NCBI GenBank assembly: GCA_900546825.1
Contig: UREE01000063.1
Span: 1 to 11,680 of the forward strand
Reading direction: 5' to 3'
Length of the DNA stretch: 11,680 nucleotides
Origin: an uncultured Collinsella sp.
Lineage (GTDB): Bacteria; Actinomycetota; Coriobacteriia; Coriobacteriales; Coriobacteriaceae
The position numbers and the translations under genes were made by a program. Within the stretch, counting starts at the first letter, position 1; each line of letters opens with the position of its first letter. Below are positions 1 through 6,464 of the stretch, piece by piece. The notes under the pieces were generated by a model that was not told the origin of the DNA, did no database searches, and saw only the letters and a list, made by a program, of their open reading frames with translations.

Positions 1-6
1 CGCCCA

Positions 7-84
7 GCGGGGTAATACGGGCGAGGGCCGGGAAGTTCGCGAAGCCCACTTCTCAAAACCAAGCACCCCGCCCCGGGTCTCGTC
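7..84 (+). other. GC-rich segment with potential pseudoknotted RNA structure
   Basis: Two long complementary pairings are visible. Bases 7-13 (GCGGGGT) match 65-71 (ACCCCGC) perfectly. Bases 20-32 pair with 72-84 over 12 of 13 positions, two of them G-T. The pairings interleave, so together they would form an H-type pseudoknot, or they could be two alternative folds. A smaller hairpin, GAAGT (32-36) with ACTTC (48-52), can form inside. The segment lies about 115 bases upstream of the first gene and could be a leader RNA, the 3' end of an RNA gene starting outside the window, or chance pairing in GC-rich DNA. I do not recognise a named RNA family. Confidence 0.25.
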
Positions 85-199
85 TGTGTATTTCCCGCTG
101 AGCGAGCTATAGATGCCATGCACCGATGCGCTAAAGCGGCGACTTGAAATTGGTGCTATATTTAGCTCGAGTTGTTAAGTGTTAGTACGGGAGTCTGAT

Positions 200-688
200 A
201 TGGGGCTGTTCAAGAAGAAAAACCCGCAGGATGCCTTTGATCCCGATGTGTTTACCATCACGGACACGATTTTGGACCCGCCGCGCTTTACGTTTTTGCC
301 GGCTATCTACCAGGATGCCACGCGTCGCAAGTGGGCCGTGCATCAGCGCGGCGCGACCCCGAGGATTTTTGACTACGCGGATGTGCTGCAATGCGAGGTG
401 GTGGAAGCTGGCAATCCTGAGGCCGAAGAAGTGGCCTCGAAACAAGAATTTGCCCAGCGTATTCTGGCAAATCCTGCCAAGGCGGCAAAAATAAATGCGG
501 CAAAGCGTAATATGTGTCTTGGTATGGGCGTTATTGTGGCGGTTCAGACGGGAAAAGACGAGGTTTCCAACTTGGAGATTCCCGTTATGACCGATGAAGT
601 CAAACGCGATTCAAGCCTGTATAAGTCGTATCGGAATGTCGCCGAGAAGATCAAGGCCGAATTTGATGCCATGGGTGGTCTGGCCTAA
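200..688 (+). CDS. Conserved-looking hypothetical protein, 162 aa
   Basis: I do not recognise a characterised family. The ATG at 200 is preferred because GGGAG (189-193) lies six bases upstream; a longer GTG start at 179 would add seven residues and lacks a good ribosome binding site. The protein begins with a lysine-rich stretch (MGLFKKK), has no signal peptide, and contains one moderately hydrophobic segment near residues 104-115 (MCLGMGVIVAVQ) that is more likely a buried strand than a membrane helix. The central part around residues 50-70, with an IFDYADVLQCEVVE segment, resembles beta-rich conserved hypothetical proteins of Gram-positive bacteria; this is an impression only. The C-terminal 40 residues look helical and charged. 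It lies 38 bases upstream of the GntR gene on the same strand with no visible terminator, so it may be cotranscribed with the regulators. Confidence 0.7.
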   Translation: MGLFKKKNPQDAFDPDVFTITDTILDPPRFTFLPAIYQDATRRKWAVHQRGATPRIFDYADVLQCEVVEAGNPEAEEVASKQEFAQRILANPAKAAKINAAKRNMCLGMGVIVAVQTGKDEVSNLEIPVMTDEVKRDSSLYKSYRNVAEKIKAEFDAMGGLA

Positions 689-726
689 TTTTGGCGACAT
701 ACGTTTCTGAACGAGGAGTCTGTGCA

Positions 727-1494
727 ATGGCAGGCGAATCTTATGCAATTCCCCCCAAAGATCGTGCTGTTGAGGGGATTCTTTGGTATATCCAGCACCA
801 TCAGCTTGCCGGCGGCGATCGCCTGCCGGCCGAGCGCGTGCTGTGCGAAGAGATTGGCGTTTCGCGTACGGCGTTGCGCGCCGGTATCACGCGGCTCATC
901 TCGTGTGGAACGCTCGAGAGCCGTCGCGGATCGGGTACGTATGTGTGTCCTCCCAAACCGCTCAATATCTTTCAGGAAACGTATAACTTCTCCGATGCTG
1001 TGCGGACTGCCGGCCTGCACCCCTCTTCTCGTCTGGTTTCCACCGAGACCATCGAGGCGGATAAGACGCTTGCCGACAAGCTTGGGGTGGCTATAGGCGC
1101 TCCTTTGCTCCGCATGCAGCGCGTTCGACTTATTGAGGGCGAGCCGGCGTCAATCGAGACGGCTCACGTTAATCTGTCCCTGTGCCCATCGCTTCCCGAG
1201 CACGATTTTGAGTGCGAGAGCCTTTACGATGTCTTGCTCAAAGAAGGTGGCGTGCGTGTTGAGCATGGACGTGAGCATATCTCCATCTCGCGTTTGAACG
1301 CCGAAGAGGCCGAGCTGCTCCAACAAGAAGAGGGAACGCCGGTGTTCTATGAGAGCACGATGGAATTTGATAAGGACATGTGTTTTGTGGAGCATTGCAA
1401 ATCGGTGATTTTGCCCACAAAGTTCCGCTTTGCCGACAACGGCGAAAAGAACGGCATGAGGAGCGTGGCAGGTGAACAATGGCTGAAACAGTAG
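727..1494 (+). CDS. GntR family (HutC subfamily) transcriptional regulator with UTRA domain
   Basis: DNA-binding regulator of 255 aa. The ATG at 727 is chosen because GAGGAG (713-718) lies eight bases upstream; an upstream in-frame TTG at 691 is less likely. Residues 8-73 form the GntR winged helix: LPAER at 33-37, recognition helix around GVSRTALRAGITRL (44-57) and wing RRGSGTYV (66-73). Residues about 86-235 are the UTRA effector domain, with the typical GEPASIETAHV segment at 138-148. UTRA members such as NagR/YvoA and DasR sense phosphorylated sugars and usually repress sugar uptake operons. Its stop codon overlaps the start of the next regulator by 16 bases. By inference, this pair controls the PTS/SIS genes through the GGTATY(A/G)AA sites at the three downstream control regions. 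Which effector it binds cannot be read from the sequence. Confidence 0.93.
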   Translation: MAGESYAIPPKDRAVEGILWYIQHHQLAGGDRLPAERVLCEEIGVSRTALRAGITRLISCGTLESRRGSGTYVCPPKPLNIFQETYNFSDAVRTAGLHPSSRLVSTETIEADKTLADKLGVAIGAPLLRMQRVRLIEGEPASIETAHVNLSLCPSLPEHDFECESLYDVLLKEGGVRVEHGREHISISRLNAEEAELLQQEEGTPVFYESTMEFDKDMCFVEHCKSVILPTKFRFADNGEKNGMRSVAGEQWLKQ

Positions 1495-2192
1495 ATGCCA
1501 CCCCGGTTTATATGCGCATTCGACGCCGCATCGAGGAGCGTATCGAGCGCGGTATATATCCCACGGGTTCCATGATTCCGTCCGAAAAAGACCTCGCCGA
1601 GGAATTCGGTACGACACGCTTGACCATCCGAAGTGCTGTCGATGAGCTGGTTCGGCGTGGGCAGATTCGACGCGTCCGCGGAAAAGGCGCGTTTGTGGCA
1701 CAGAAGGTGCCCGTTGCCTACGAGCGAACGGGAGGCTTTCGCGAATCGGTTCGTGCTTCGGGCGGCGAGCCGTCCGTTCGTATCCTCGCGCGTTCCAAGC
1801 GTTATGCGGGCCCATATTATGCCAACCTGTTTGGCATTGCCGAGGATGATTTGCTGTATTCGATTCGGCGTTTGAACTGCGTCAACGGCGATCCCGTATC
1901 GATTGAGACGGCGTTCATCCCGTGCCTACTGTTTCCCACAATCGAAGATATTGACGTGTCGGTCTTCAGTTTGTACGAGACCTATGAGATGTTGGGCCGA
2001 AAGCCGGTCATGGCGCAGGAAAAGCTCGATATCGAAGCGCTGGGCGCGCGAGATGCCGGCCTGCTTGGACTGGAGCAGGGCGATCTTGCCTTGACGCTGG
2101 AGTGCGTGAGCTTCGATGCGAGCGGCCAGGCGATCGAGTACGTCAAGTCGTTTAACCGCGGCGATGCGGGTGGATATACCTATACGTACTAG
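1479..2192 (+). CDS. Second GntR family (HutC subfamily) regulator with UTRA domain
   Basis: A 237 aa paralogue of the preceding regulator, clearly diverged from it. AGGTGA (1470-1475) supports the ATG at 1479. This lies inside the 3' end of the previous gene, so translation is probably coupled and the two proteins made in related amounts. Winged helix at residues 10-73: IPSEKDLAEEFGTTRLTIRS around 33-52 and RGKGAFV at 67-73. UTRA domain about 84-232, with GDPVSIETAFI at 137-147 as in its partner. The region from the start codon to residue 10 is short, as is usual for the HutC subfamily. Likely a cytoplasmic dimer that releases DNA upon binding a sugar phosphate. It could bind the same operators as its partner, form a heterodimer with it, or act on a different half of the regulon. 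Confidence 0.93.
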   Translation: MAETVDATPVYMRIRRRIEERIERGIYPTGSMIPSEKDLAEEFGTTRLTIRSAVDELVRRGQIRRVRGKGAFVAQKVPVAYERTGGFRESVRASGGEPSVRILARSKRYAGPYYANLFGIAEDDLLYSIRRLNCVNGDPVSIETAFIPCLLFPTIEDIDVSVFSLYETYEMLGRKPVMAQEKLDIEALGARDAGLLGLEQGDLALTLECVSFDASGQAIEYVKSFNRGDAGGYTYTY

Positions 2193-2277
2193 CTGGTTTT
2201 TTGCATAACGGGCTGAAAAACTGACGGAATTTTGATTCGTTGAGCAGACTACATATACAACCTTACATGGCTCAAAA

Positions 2278-2358
2278 TCGACCGTTCGCCGATGGGGATA
2301 AATTAATCGACAAAGAGGTATCAAAAAGCTGTAACCTGTAACTGTGATTGGTATCAAA
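2278..2358 (+). promoter_or_regulatory. Control region P1 for the SIS-PTS operon
   Basis: Sequence elements in order: TCGACCGTTCGCCGA (2278-2292, core CCGTTCGC 2282-2289), GGTATCAAA (2317-2325), a -10-like TGTGAT (2343-2348) and a second GGTATCAAA (2350-2358). The same set recurs at about 8271-8348 and 11423-11499. The -10 is weaker than TATAAT in the other two copies, and there is no TTGACA-like -35. The two GGTATCAAA sites are 33 bases apart, about three helical turns, and would cover the -35 area and the transcription start. TTGGTATCAA is a near-palindrome and resembles the TTGGTAT half of NagR/YvoA-type operators, so a GntR/UTRA protein is the natural candidate binder. The predicted 5' leader is about 30 bases. 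Confidence 0.65.
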
Positions 2359-2386
2359 TACTAATGATTTGTTACGAGGTGAGACG

Positions 2387-3502
2387 ATGAAGATGCTTGA
2401 TTACGTTCAGCTTGCCCATGTGCGTATGGGAGCGAACCTCGAGCGTTCGTCTGAGCTGGTAGCGCAGCTCGTTGATATTATCCAGTCCGGTTCTTTTGAC
2501 GCGCTGCGCATCGTTGCTTCGGGTTCGTCGCGCCATGCCGCCGATTGCGCCCGAGATTACCTGCAAGATGCGCTGCAGATGCAGGTGTCCGTTGTGACGC
2601 CCGAGGCCTTCGTCGATTTTGAACACACCTATCCGCAGCATGCGCTCAACATCGCCGTCTCGCAGAGTGGCTATTCGACCAATACGATTGCAGCGCTCGA
2701 TTACATGCGTGCACACGATATGGCAGCTGTTGCGCTCACGGCAAACGTCGAGGCGCCCATCAAGGGGCACACTGATATCGTTCTTGACTACGGTGTGGGC
2801 GTCGAGTCGGTGGACTTTGTGACGCTGGGCGTCGAGGTCCTCGTTGAGTACCTGGTGCTCTTTGGTATTTACGGCGGTCAGGCGCGCGGAACGATTGACG
2901 CCAAGGGCGTTGCCCAGCGTTTAGACGACCTGCGCGAGGCTATCCATGCCAATGCCGTGATGTGCAAGACCGCCGAGGCATATGTCCAAGACCGCATGCT
3001 CGAGCTTTCTGAGCACATGCCCGCCATGGTCGTCGGCAACGGCCCCAACTATGGCGTTGCCGAAGAGGCGGCCCTCAAGCTGAGCGAGACCATCAAGATT
3101 CCTGCCATGCATCACGAGGGCGAGGAGTTCGTCCACGGTCCCGAGATGCAGATCGTTCCGGGTTATCTGGTGTTTATCGTCGACGATCCGCAGGGGTCGG
3201 AGCGTCTTGCGAATATCGCCGATGCGCTATCGAACGTTACGGCAAAAACGGTGCTGCTCACGGCCCATCCCAGGGGTAAGACTCACGAGGTTGCGGTGCC
3301 TCAGGTGGCTCCGCTGCTCAGCGCAATTCCAAATCTTGTGTTCTTCCAGACGATTGCGGCCATAATCGCCGAGCGTCTGAAGTCATGGGACGTGCACCCG
3401 TATCTCGATGCCGTCTCCAAGCAAATGGAGGTCAAGGCAGAGGGCTACGAAGAGTCAGTCAATGCGCTTAAGGCCAAAGCGGCTGAGTGTTACGGAATGT
3501 AA
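2387..3502 (+). CDS. Tandem-SIS sugar-phosphate deglycase/isomerase, GfrE/GlmS-C-terminal-like
   Basis: Cytoplasmic protein of 371 aa with two SIS domains. Domain 1 is about residues 25-165, with SGSSRH at 45-50 and the phosphate-binding SQSGYSTNT at 92-100. Domain 2 starts near 205, with VVGNGPNYG at 215-223. Glu234 and His250 (within a GEEFVHGP motif) are 16 residues apart, the same spacing as GlmS Glu488/His504. This overall look, like the GlmS isomerase half without the glutaminase part, suggests a deglycase for an Amadori-type sugar phosphate, possibly glucoselysine-6-phosphate as for Salmonella GfrE. Other ketose- or aldose-phosphate amine chemistry, such as AgaS-type deamination, remains possible. 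GAGGTGAG (2376-2383) precedes two adjacent in-frame ATGs (2387 and 2393), and either could start the protein. It is the first gene of the operon driven by P1. Wobble bases are mixed, unlike the next gene. Confidence 0.85.
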   Translation: MKMLDYVQLAHVRMGANLERSSELVAQLVDIIQSGSFDALRIVASGSSRHAADCARDYLQDALQMQVSVVTPEAFVDFEHTYPQHALNIAVSQSGYSTNTIAALDYMRAHDMAAVALTANVEAPIKGHTDIVLDYGVGVESVDFVTLGVEVLVEYLVLFGIYGGQARGTIDAKGVAQRLDDLREAIHANAVMCKTAEAYVQDRMLELSEHMPAMVVGNGPNYGVAEEAALKLSETIKIPAMHHEGEEFVHGPEMQIVPGYLVFIVDDPQGSERLANIADALSNVTAKTVLLTAHPRGKTHEVAVPQVAPLLSAIPNLVFFQTIAAIIAERLKSWDVHPYLDAVSKQMEVKAEGYEESVNALKAKAAECYGM

Positions 3503-3562
3503 GCGGGTTTTGATGCCCGTTGGCATGGGGGATGTGGAGACAACCCCAGAAAGGAGAGACAA

Positions 3563-4624
3563 ATGAAGGAAACCGAGAAGATCGAGATCATGCATTTCGA
3601 CCAGGAGGGCTACCTCGAGGACGGCAAGGCGCTCTACGAGACCGGCAAGAAGATGACCGCGCTCGCCGACAAGGTCGCCGACGAGGGCTACGACGCCGTG
3701 TTCCTGATGGGCGTCGGCGGCACCTGGGACGAGCTCATGCAGCTCGAGTACCTCATGAACAAGTTCGGCGACCGCGACCTCGAGGTCTACCTGATCCACG
3801 CCGCCGAGTGGAACGTCTCCGGCCACAAGCGCATGACCGAGCGCTCCGTCGTGCTCACCGCCTCCGAGTCCGGCACCACCCCCGAGGTGCTCGAGGCCGT
3901 CAAGAAGATGAAGGACATGGGCGTGCGCGTCTACGCCATGACCAAGCCCGAGGGCCCCATCGGCCAGGCTGTCGGTGCCGAGAACTGCGTCAAGATGGCT
4001 TCCGATCACGGTAACGGCGGCTGCGAGATGGGCTACTACCTCGCCGACTGCTTCGGCCTGCGCCTGCTCAACCGCCGCGGCTGCTTCCCGCAGTTCGATA
4101 AGTTCATCGAGCAGACCAAGGACGTTTGGACCCACCTGGTCGACATCCGCAAGCGCTTCGAGCCGCGCGCCGAGGAGCTCGCCAAGAAGTACGCCCTGGC
4201 CCCCTACACCATGTTCATCGGCTCCGGCGCCCTGTGGGGCGAGACGATCCTGTTCTCGATGTGCATCCTCGAGGAGATGCAGTGGAAGCGCACCCGCTAC
4301 ATCACCTCGGCCGACTTCTTCCACGGCACCCTCGAGCTCGTGGAGCCCGGCGTCCCCGTGTTCCTGTTCATGGGCGAGGACGAGAACCGCAAGCTCGACG
4401 AGCGCGTCCGCGCGTTCCTGACCCGCGGCGTGACCGGCGACACCGACATCAACATCATCGACACCGCCGAGTTCGCCATCCCGGGCCTTGACGACGAGTT
4501 CCGCGTCATCGTCTCCCCGTGGATTCTGACGGTGCTCGTGACCGACCGCCTGGCTCGCTACTACGAGACGGTCACCAAGCACAACCTTAAGTATCGTCGC
4601 TACTATCACCAGTTCGACTACTAA
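3563..4624 (+). CDS. Tandem-SIS protein, FrlB/GfrF-like fructoselysine-6-phosphate deglycase candidate
   Basis: Cytoplasmic 353 aa protein with two SIS domains. GVGGTWDE (50-57) and TASESGTTPE (99-108) form the sugar-phosphate site of domain 1. Domain 2 begins around residue 205. Glu238 and His254 (in an ADFFHGTLELVE segment) are 16 apart, matching the Glu214/His230 catalytic pair known for FraB and the FFHG...E signature of FrlB-type deglycases. Such enzymes split a 6-phosphorylated Amadori product into glucose-6-phosphate and the free amine. The start ATG at 3563 has AAGGAG (3551-3556) six bases upstream. The spacer after the previous gene is 60 bases with no terminator, so cotranscription is expected. 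Codons end almost only in C or G, with T-ending patches around 3967-4015, 4098-4130 and at the 3' end. The first 134 bases are partly identical to the gene cut by the window end (11547 onward). A related fructose-amine substrate is equally possible. Confidence 0.87.
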   Translation: MKETEKIEIMHFDQEGYLEDGKALYETGKKMTALADKVADEGYDAVFLMGVGGTWDELMQLEYLMNKFGDRDLEVYLIHAAEWNVSGHKRMTERSVVLTASESGTTPEVLEAVKKMKDMGVRVYAMTKPEGPIGQAVGAENCVKMASDHGNGGCEMGYYLADCFGLRLLNRRGCFPQFDKFIEQTKDVWTHLVDIRKRFEPRAEELAKKYALAPYTMFIGSGALWGETILFSMCILEEMQWKRTRYITSADFFHGTLELVEPGVPVFLFMGEDENRKLDERVRAFLTRGVTGDTDINIIDTAEFAIPGLDDEFRVIVSPWILTVLVTDRLARYYETVTKHNLKYRRYYHQFDY

Positions 4625-4670
4625 AGAAAACGGGTGCGGGAACGTGCCGGGCTATTGAGAGGAACACAGA

Positions 4671-5090
4671 ATGAGACAGTACATCATCGCCAGCCATGCG
4701 CACTTCGCTACCGGCATCAAGGAGAGCGTCGAGCTGCTCTCGGGTGCTCGCGACAACGTCCACGATCTTTCGATGTTCGTCGATGACCGCATGGACGTGG
4801 CCGAGGAGGCCCAAAAACTGCTGGCGGGCATGTCTGCCGACGATGATGTCGTTGTCTGCACCGACCTCTTTGGTGGCAGCGTCAACAATGAGTTCACCAA
4901 GATCGTCCAGACGCGTCCCCGCGCGTACCTCGTTACCAACATGAACCTTCCTCTGCTCATCCAGCTGCTGTTCTCTGACGAGTCGGCGCCGGTTGAGGAG
5001 ACGATTCGCGCCATCGTCGCTGCGGACGATACGCGCGTGAAGTTTGTCAACGATCTTTTGGTCGATGACGAGGAGGAGGAAGAGTTCTAA
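4671..5090 (+). CDS. PTS mannose/fructose/sorbose family EIIA component
   Basis: Stand-alone cytoplasmic EIIA of 139 aa. It takes phosphate from HPr and passes it to EIIB. His9, in IIASHAHFATGI, aligns with the phosphorylated His10 of E. coli ManX. The family DLFGGS motif is at residues 65-70, followed by VNNEFTK. The length is typical for a single IIA-Man domain. GAGAGGA (4657-4663) supports the ATG at 4671. It follows the FrlB-like gene after 46 bases and precedes EIIB by 57 bases, where a short GCCGT/ACGGC hairpin (5111-5123) lies. The C-terminus is an acidic run of Asp and Glu. It is the only EIIA in the window, so it would have to serve both EIIC-EIID pairs unless another copy lies outside. 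Confidence 0.93.
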   Translation: MRQYIIASHAHFATGIKESVELLSGARDNVHDLSMFVDDRMDVAEEAQKLLAGMSADDDVVVCTDLFGGSVNNEFTKIVQTRPRAYLVTNMNLPLLIQLLFSDESAPVEETIRAIVAADDTRVKFVNDLLVDDEEEEEF

Positions 5091-5147
5091 TCCGCAGCAC
5101 CTACTGACACGCCGTATGACGGCACAAGACCTTTGGGGGGTCACATT

Positions 5148-5630
5148 ATGATTCAGCTACTTCGCGTTGACCATCGCCTGCTTCATGGCCAGGTCGCAGT
5201 TTCCTGGGTTCAGGGCCTTGGCTCCAACTGCATCTTCTGCGTGGGCGATAAGGTCGCCAACGACCCGGTGTGGAAGACGACGCTCAAGATGGGCAAGCCT
5301 GCCGGCTGCAAGCTCGTCATCAAAGATATGGAGCATGCCATCGAAGCTATCAACTCGGGCGTGACCGACAAGTACAAGATGATCATCTGCGTCGCCACTA
5401 TCGCTGAGGCAAAGCAGCTTGTTGAGGGCTGCCCGCAGATCAAGTCGGTCAACCTGGGCAACACCAAGCCCAAGGACGAGAAGCGCCCCGATGCTCGTCA
5501 GGTCTCTCGTCAGATCTTCCTGACCGCGGCCGAGGAAGCCGATGTGCGCGAGATGCTGGATCGTGGCATTGAGGTCGAGATTCGACCTCTGGCCGATGAC
5601 CCCAAGGTTGACTGCGCCAGCGTGCTCTAG
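5148..5630 (+). CDS. PTS mannose/fructose/sorbose family EIIB component
   Basis: Stand-alone EIIB of 160 aa that accepts phosphate from EIIA and phosphorylates the incoming sugar at the membrane. The N-terminal RVDHRLLHGQV matches the family signature R(I/V)DxRLxHGQV; His13 is the predicted phosphorylated residue. The rest shows the usual alternating beta/alpha pattern with the IKSVNLGN segment. The ATG at 5148 is preferred to an upstream TTG at 5133 because the G-run 5135-5140 lies seven bases before it and because family members begin with M-I-x-L-x-R-V-D. It is the fourth gene of the P1 operon. A 9-bp hairpin sits in the 60-base gap to EIIC. No second EIIB accompanies the downstream EIIC-EIID pair. 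Confidence 0.95.
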   Translation: MIQLLRVDHRLLHGQVAVSWVQGLGSNCIFCVGDKVANDPVWKTTLKMGKPAGCKLVIKDMEHAIEAINSGVTDKYKMIICVATIAEAKQLVEGCPQIKSVNLGNTKPKDEKRPDARQVSRQIFLTAAEEADVREMLDRGIEVEIRPLADDPKVDCASVL

Positions 5631-5641
5631 GCGTTCAATTT

Positions 5642-5663
5642 CGAAGAGCCTGCGGGTTCTTCG
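5642..5663 (+). other. Intercistronic hairpin between EIIB and EIIC
   Basis: CGAAGAGCC (5642-5650) pairs with GGTTCTTCG (5655-5663) around a TGCG loop, nine pairs with one G-T. No T-run follows, so it is not an intrinsic terminator. It could be an mRNA processing or stability element that sets the cytosolic EIIAB against membrane EIICD levels. That role is inference; the pairing itself is plain. Confidence 0.5.
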
Positions 5664-5690
5664 TAGTGTCCTATATGGAAAGGGGGATGT

Positions 5691-6464
5691 ATGCTTACCC
5701 AAGCAATCCTCATCGGACTTATCGCCGCATTTGGTAAGTTCGACTGCCAGCTCGGTACGCTCTATGCGTTCCGCCCCATCGTCCTGTGCCCGCTCGTGGG
5801 CCTGGTGCTGGGGGACCTGCAGTCCGGCCTCGCGATCGGTGCGAGCCTGGAGCTGCTGTTCATGGGCTCGATCTCCATCGGCGCCTACGTGCCGCCTGAT
5901 GAGACGATCGGCGGCGTGCTTGCCTGTGCCTTCGCTATCCAGCTGGGCCAGAGCACCGAGGCAGCCATCGCGCTTGCCATGCCCATCGCCACGCTGTGCC
6001 TTGCCATCAAGAACATCCTCAACGCCGCCCTGCCGATCCTGGTTGACCGCGCTGATGTCTTCTCCAGCCAGGGCAACCTTAAGGGTGTCTATGCGATGCA
6101 CTTCCTGATCGGTTCCACCGGTGTCATCATGGCGTTCCTGCTGTGCTCGCTGTCGTTCTATCTGGGTGCTGACGCTATCCAGGGCATGCTCGACTTCATC
6201 CCGCCCTTTGTCCTTGCTGGCTTTGGCGTTGCCGCCAACATCCTGCCGGCCATGGGCTTCGCCATGCTCGGCCGCCTGGTGCTCACCAAGCAGCTCGTGC
6301 CCTTCTACTTCCTGGGCTTCCTGCTGTGCTCCTACGCCAACGTGCCCATCCTGGGCGTCGCCCTGATCGCCATCATCATCGGCATCGACAAGTTCGACCT
6401 GCTCGGCCTGGGCGGAGCCCAGCCCCAGCTCTCCGCGGAAGGGGATGAGGACGATGACTTCTAG
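5691..6464 (+). CDS. PTS mannose/fructose/sorbose family EIIC component, copy 1
   Basis: Polytopic membrane subunit of 257 aa forming, with EIID, the substrate translocation channel; EIIC largely sets specificity. It has several hydrophobic segments and the family region GASLELLFMGSISIGAYVPPDE at residues 50-71. The start ATG at 5691 has AAAGGGGG (5679-5686) upstream. The stop overlaps the EIID start by 11 bases. The gene is a mosaic compared with the second EIIC at 8483: residues 1-178 differ at many sites apart from two tracts of 50 and 47 identical bases (5766-5815, 5844-5890), while from base 6225 onward the DNA is identical. Codon wobble changes at the same point, from many T-ending codons before 6225 to nearly all C or G after it, which suggests a conversion boundary. 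Residues about 95-178 hold most amino-acid differences and are the best place to look for a specificity change. Confidence 0.95.
   Translation: MLTQAILIGLIAAFGKFDCQLGTLYAFRPIVLCPLVGLVLGDLQSGLAIGASLELLFMGSISIGAYVPPDETIGGVLACAFAIQLGQSTEAAIALAMPIATLCLAIKNILNAALPILVDRADVFSSQGNLKGVYAMHFLIGSTGVIMAFLLCSLSFYLGADAIQGMLDFIPPFVLAGFGVAANILPAMGFAMLGRLVLTKQLVPFYFLGFLLCSYANVPILGVALIAIIIGIDKFDLLGLGGAQPQLSAEGDEDDDF

Noticed and set aside
94..106. CCCGCTGAGCGAG present here and at 8291-8303
   Set aside because: A single 13-base match is expected by chance about this often in a GC-rich window of this size, and the flanks do not match.
144..162. TTGAAA and TATATT upstream of the first gene as a promoter; also TTGGTGCTA as a GntR site
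   Set aside because: The two hexamers are only seven bases apart, too close for a sigma-70 promoter, and the operator match is poor.
784..795. TTTGGTATATCC inside the first GntR gene, and GCGGTATATATCC near 1547 in the second, as possible autoregulatory operators
   Set aside because: They are only partial matches to GGTATYAAA, lie within codons for conserved helix residues, and have no accompanying -10 or CCGTT element.
2232..2259. TTGATT - 16 bases - TATACA as an alternative promoter before the SIS operon
   Set aside because: It fits a sigma-70 pattern loosely but is not shared with P2 or P3. The conserved layout downstream is better supported. It could still be a second, weak promoter.
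3455..4609. A long open frame on the - strand opposite the FrlB-like gene
   Set aside because: It mirrors a strongly C/G-wobble gene. Its translation is low-complexity, rich in Leu, Val, Ala, Gly, His and Asp, with no family motifs. It is a shadow of the + strand gene.
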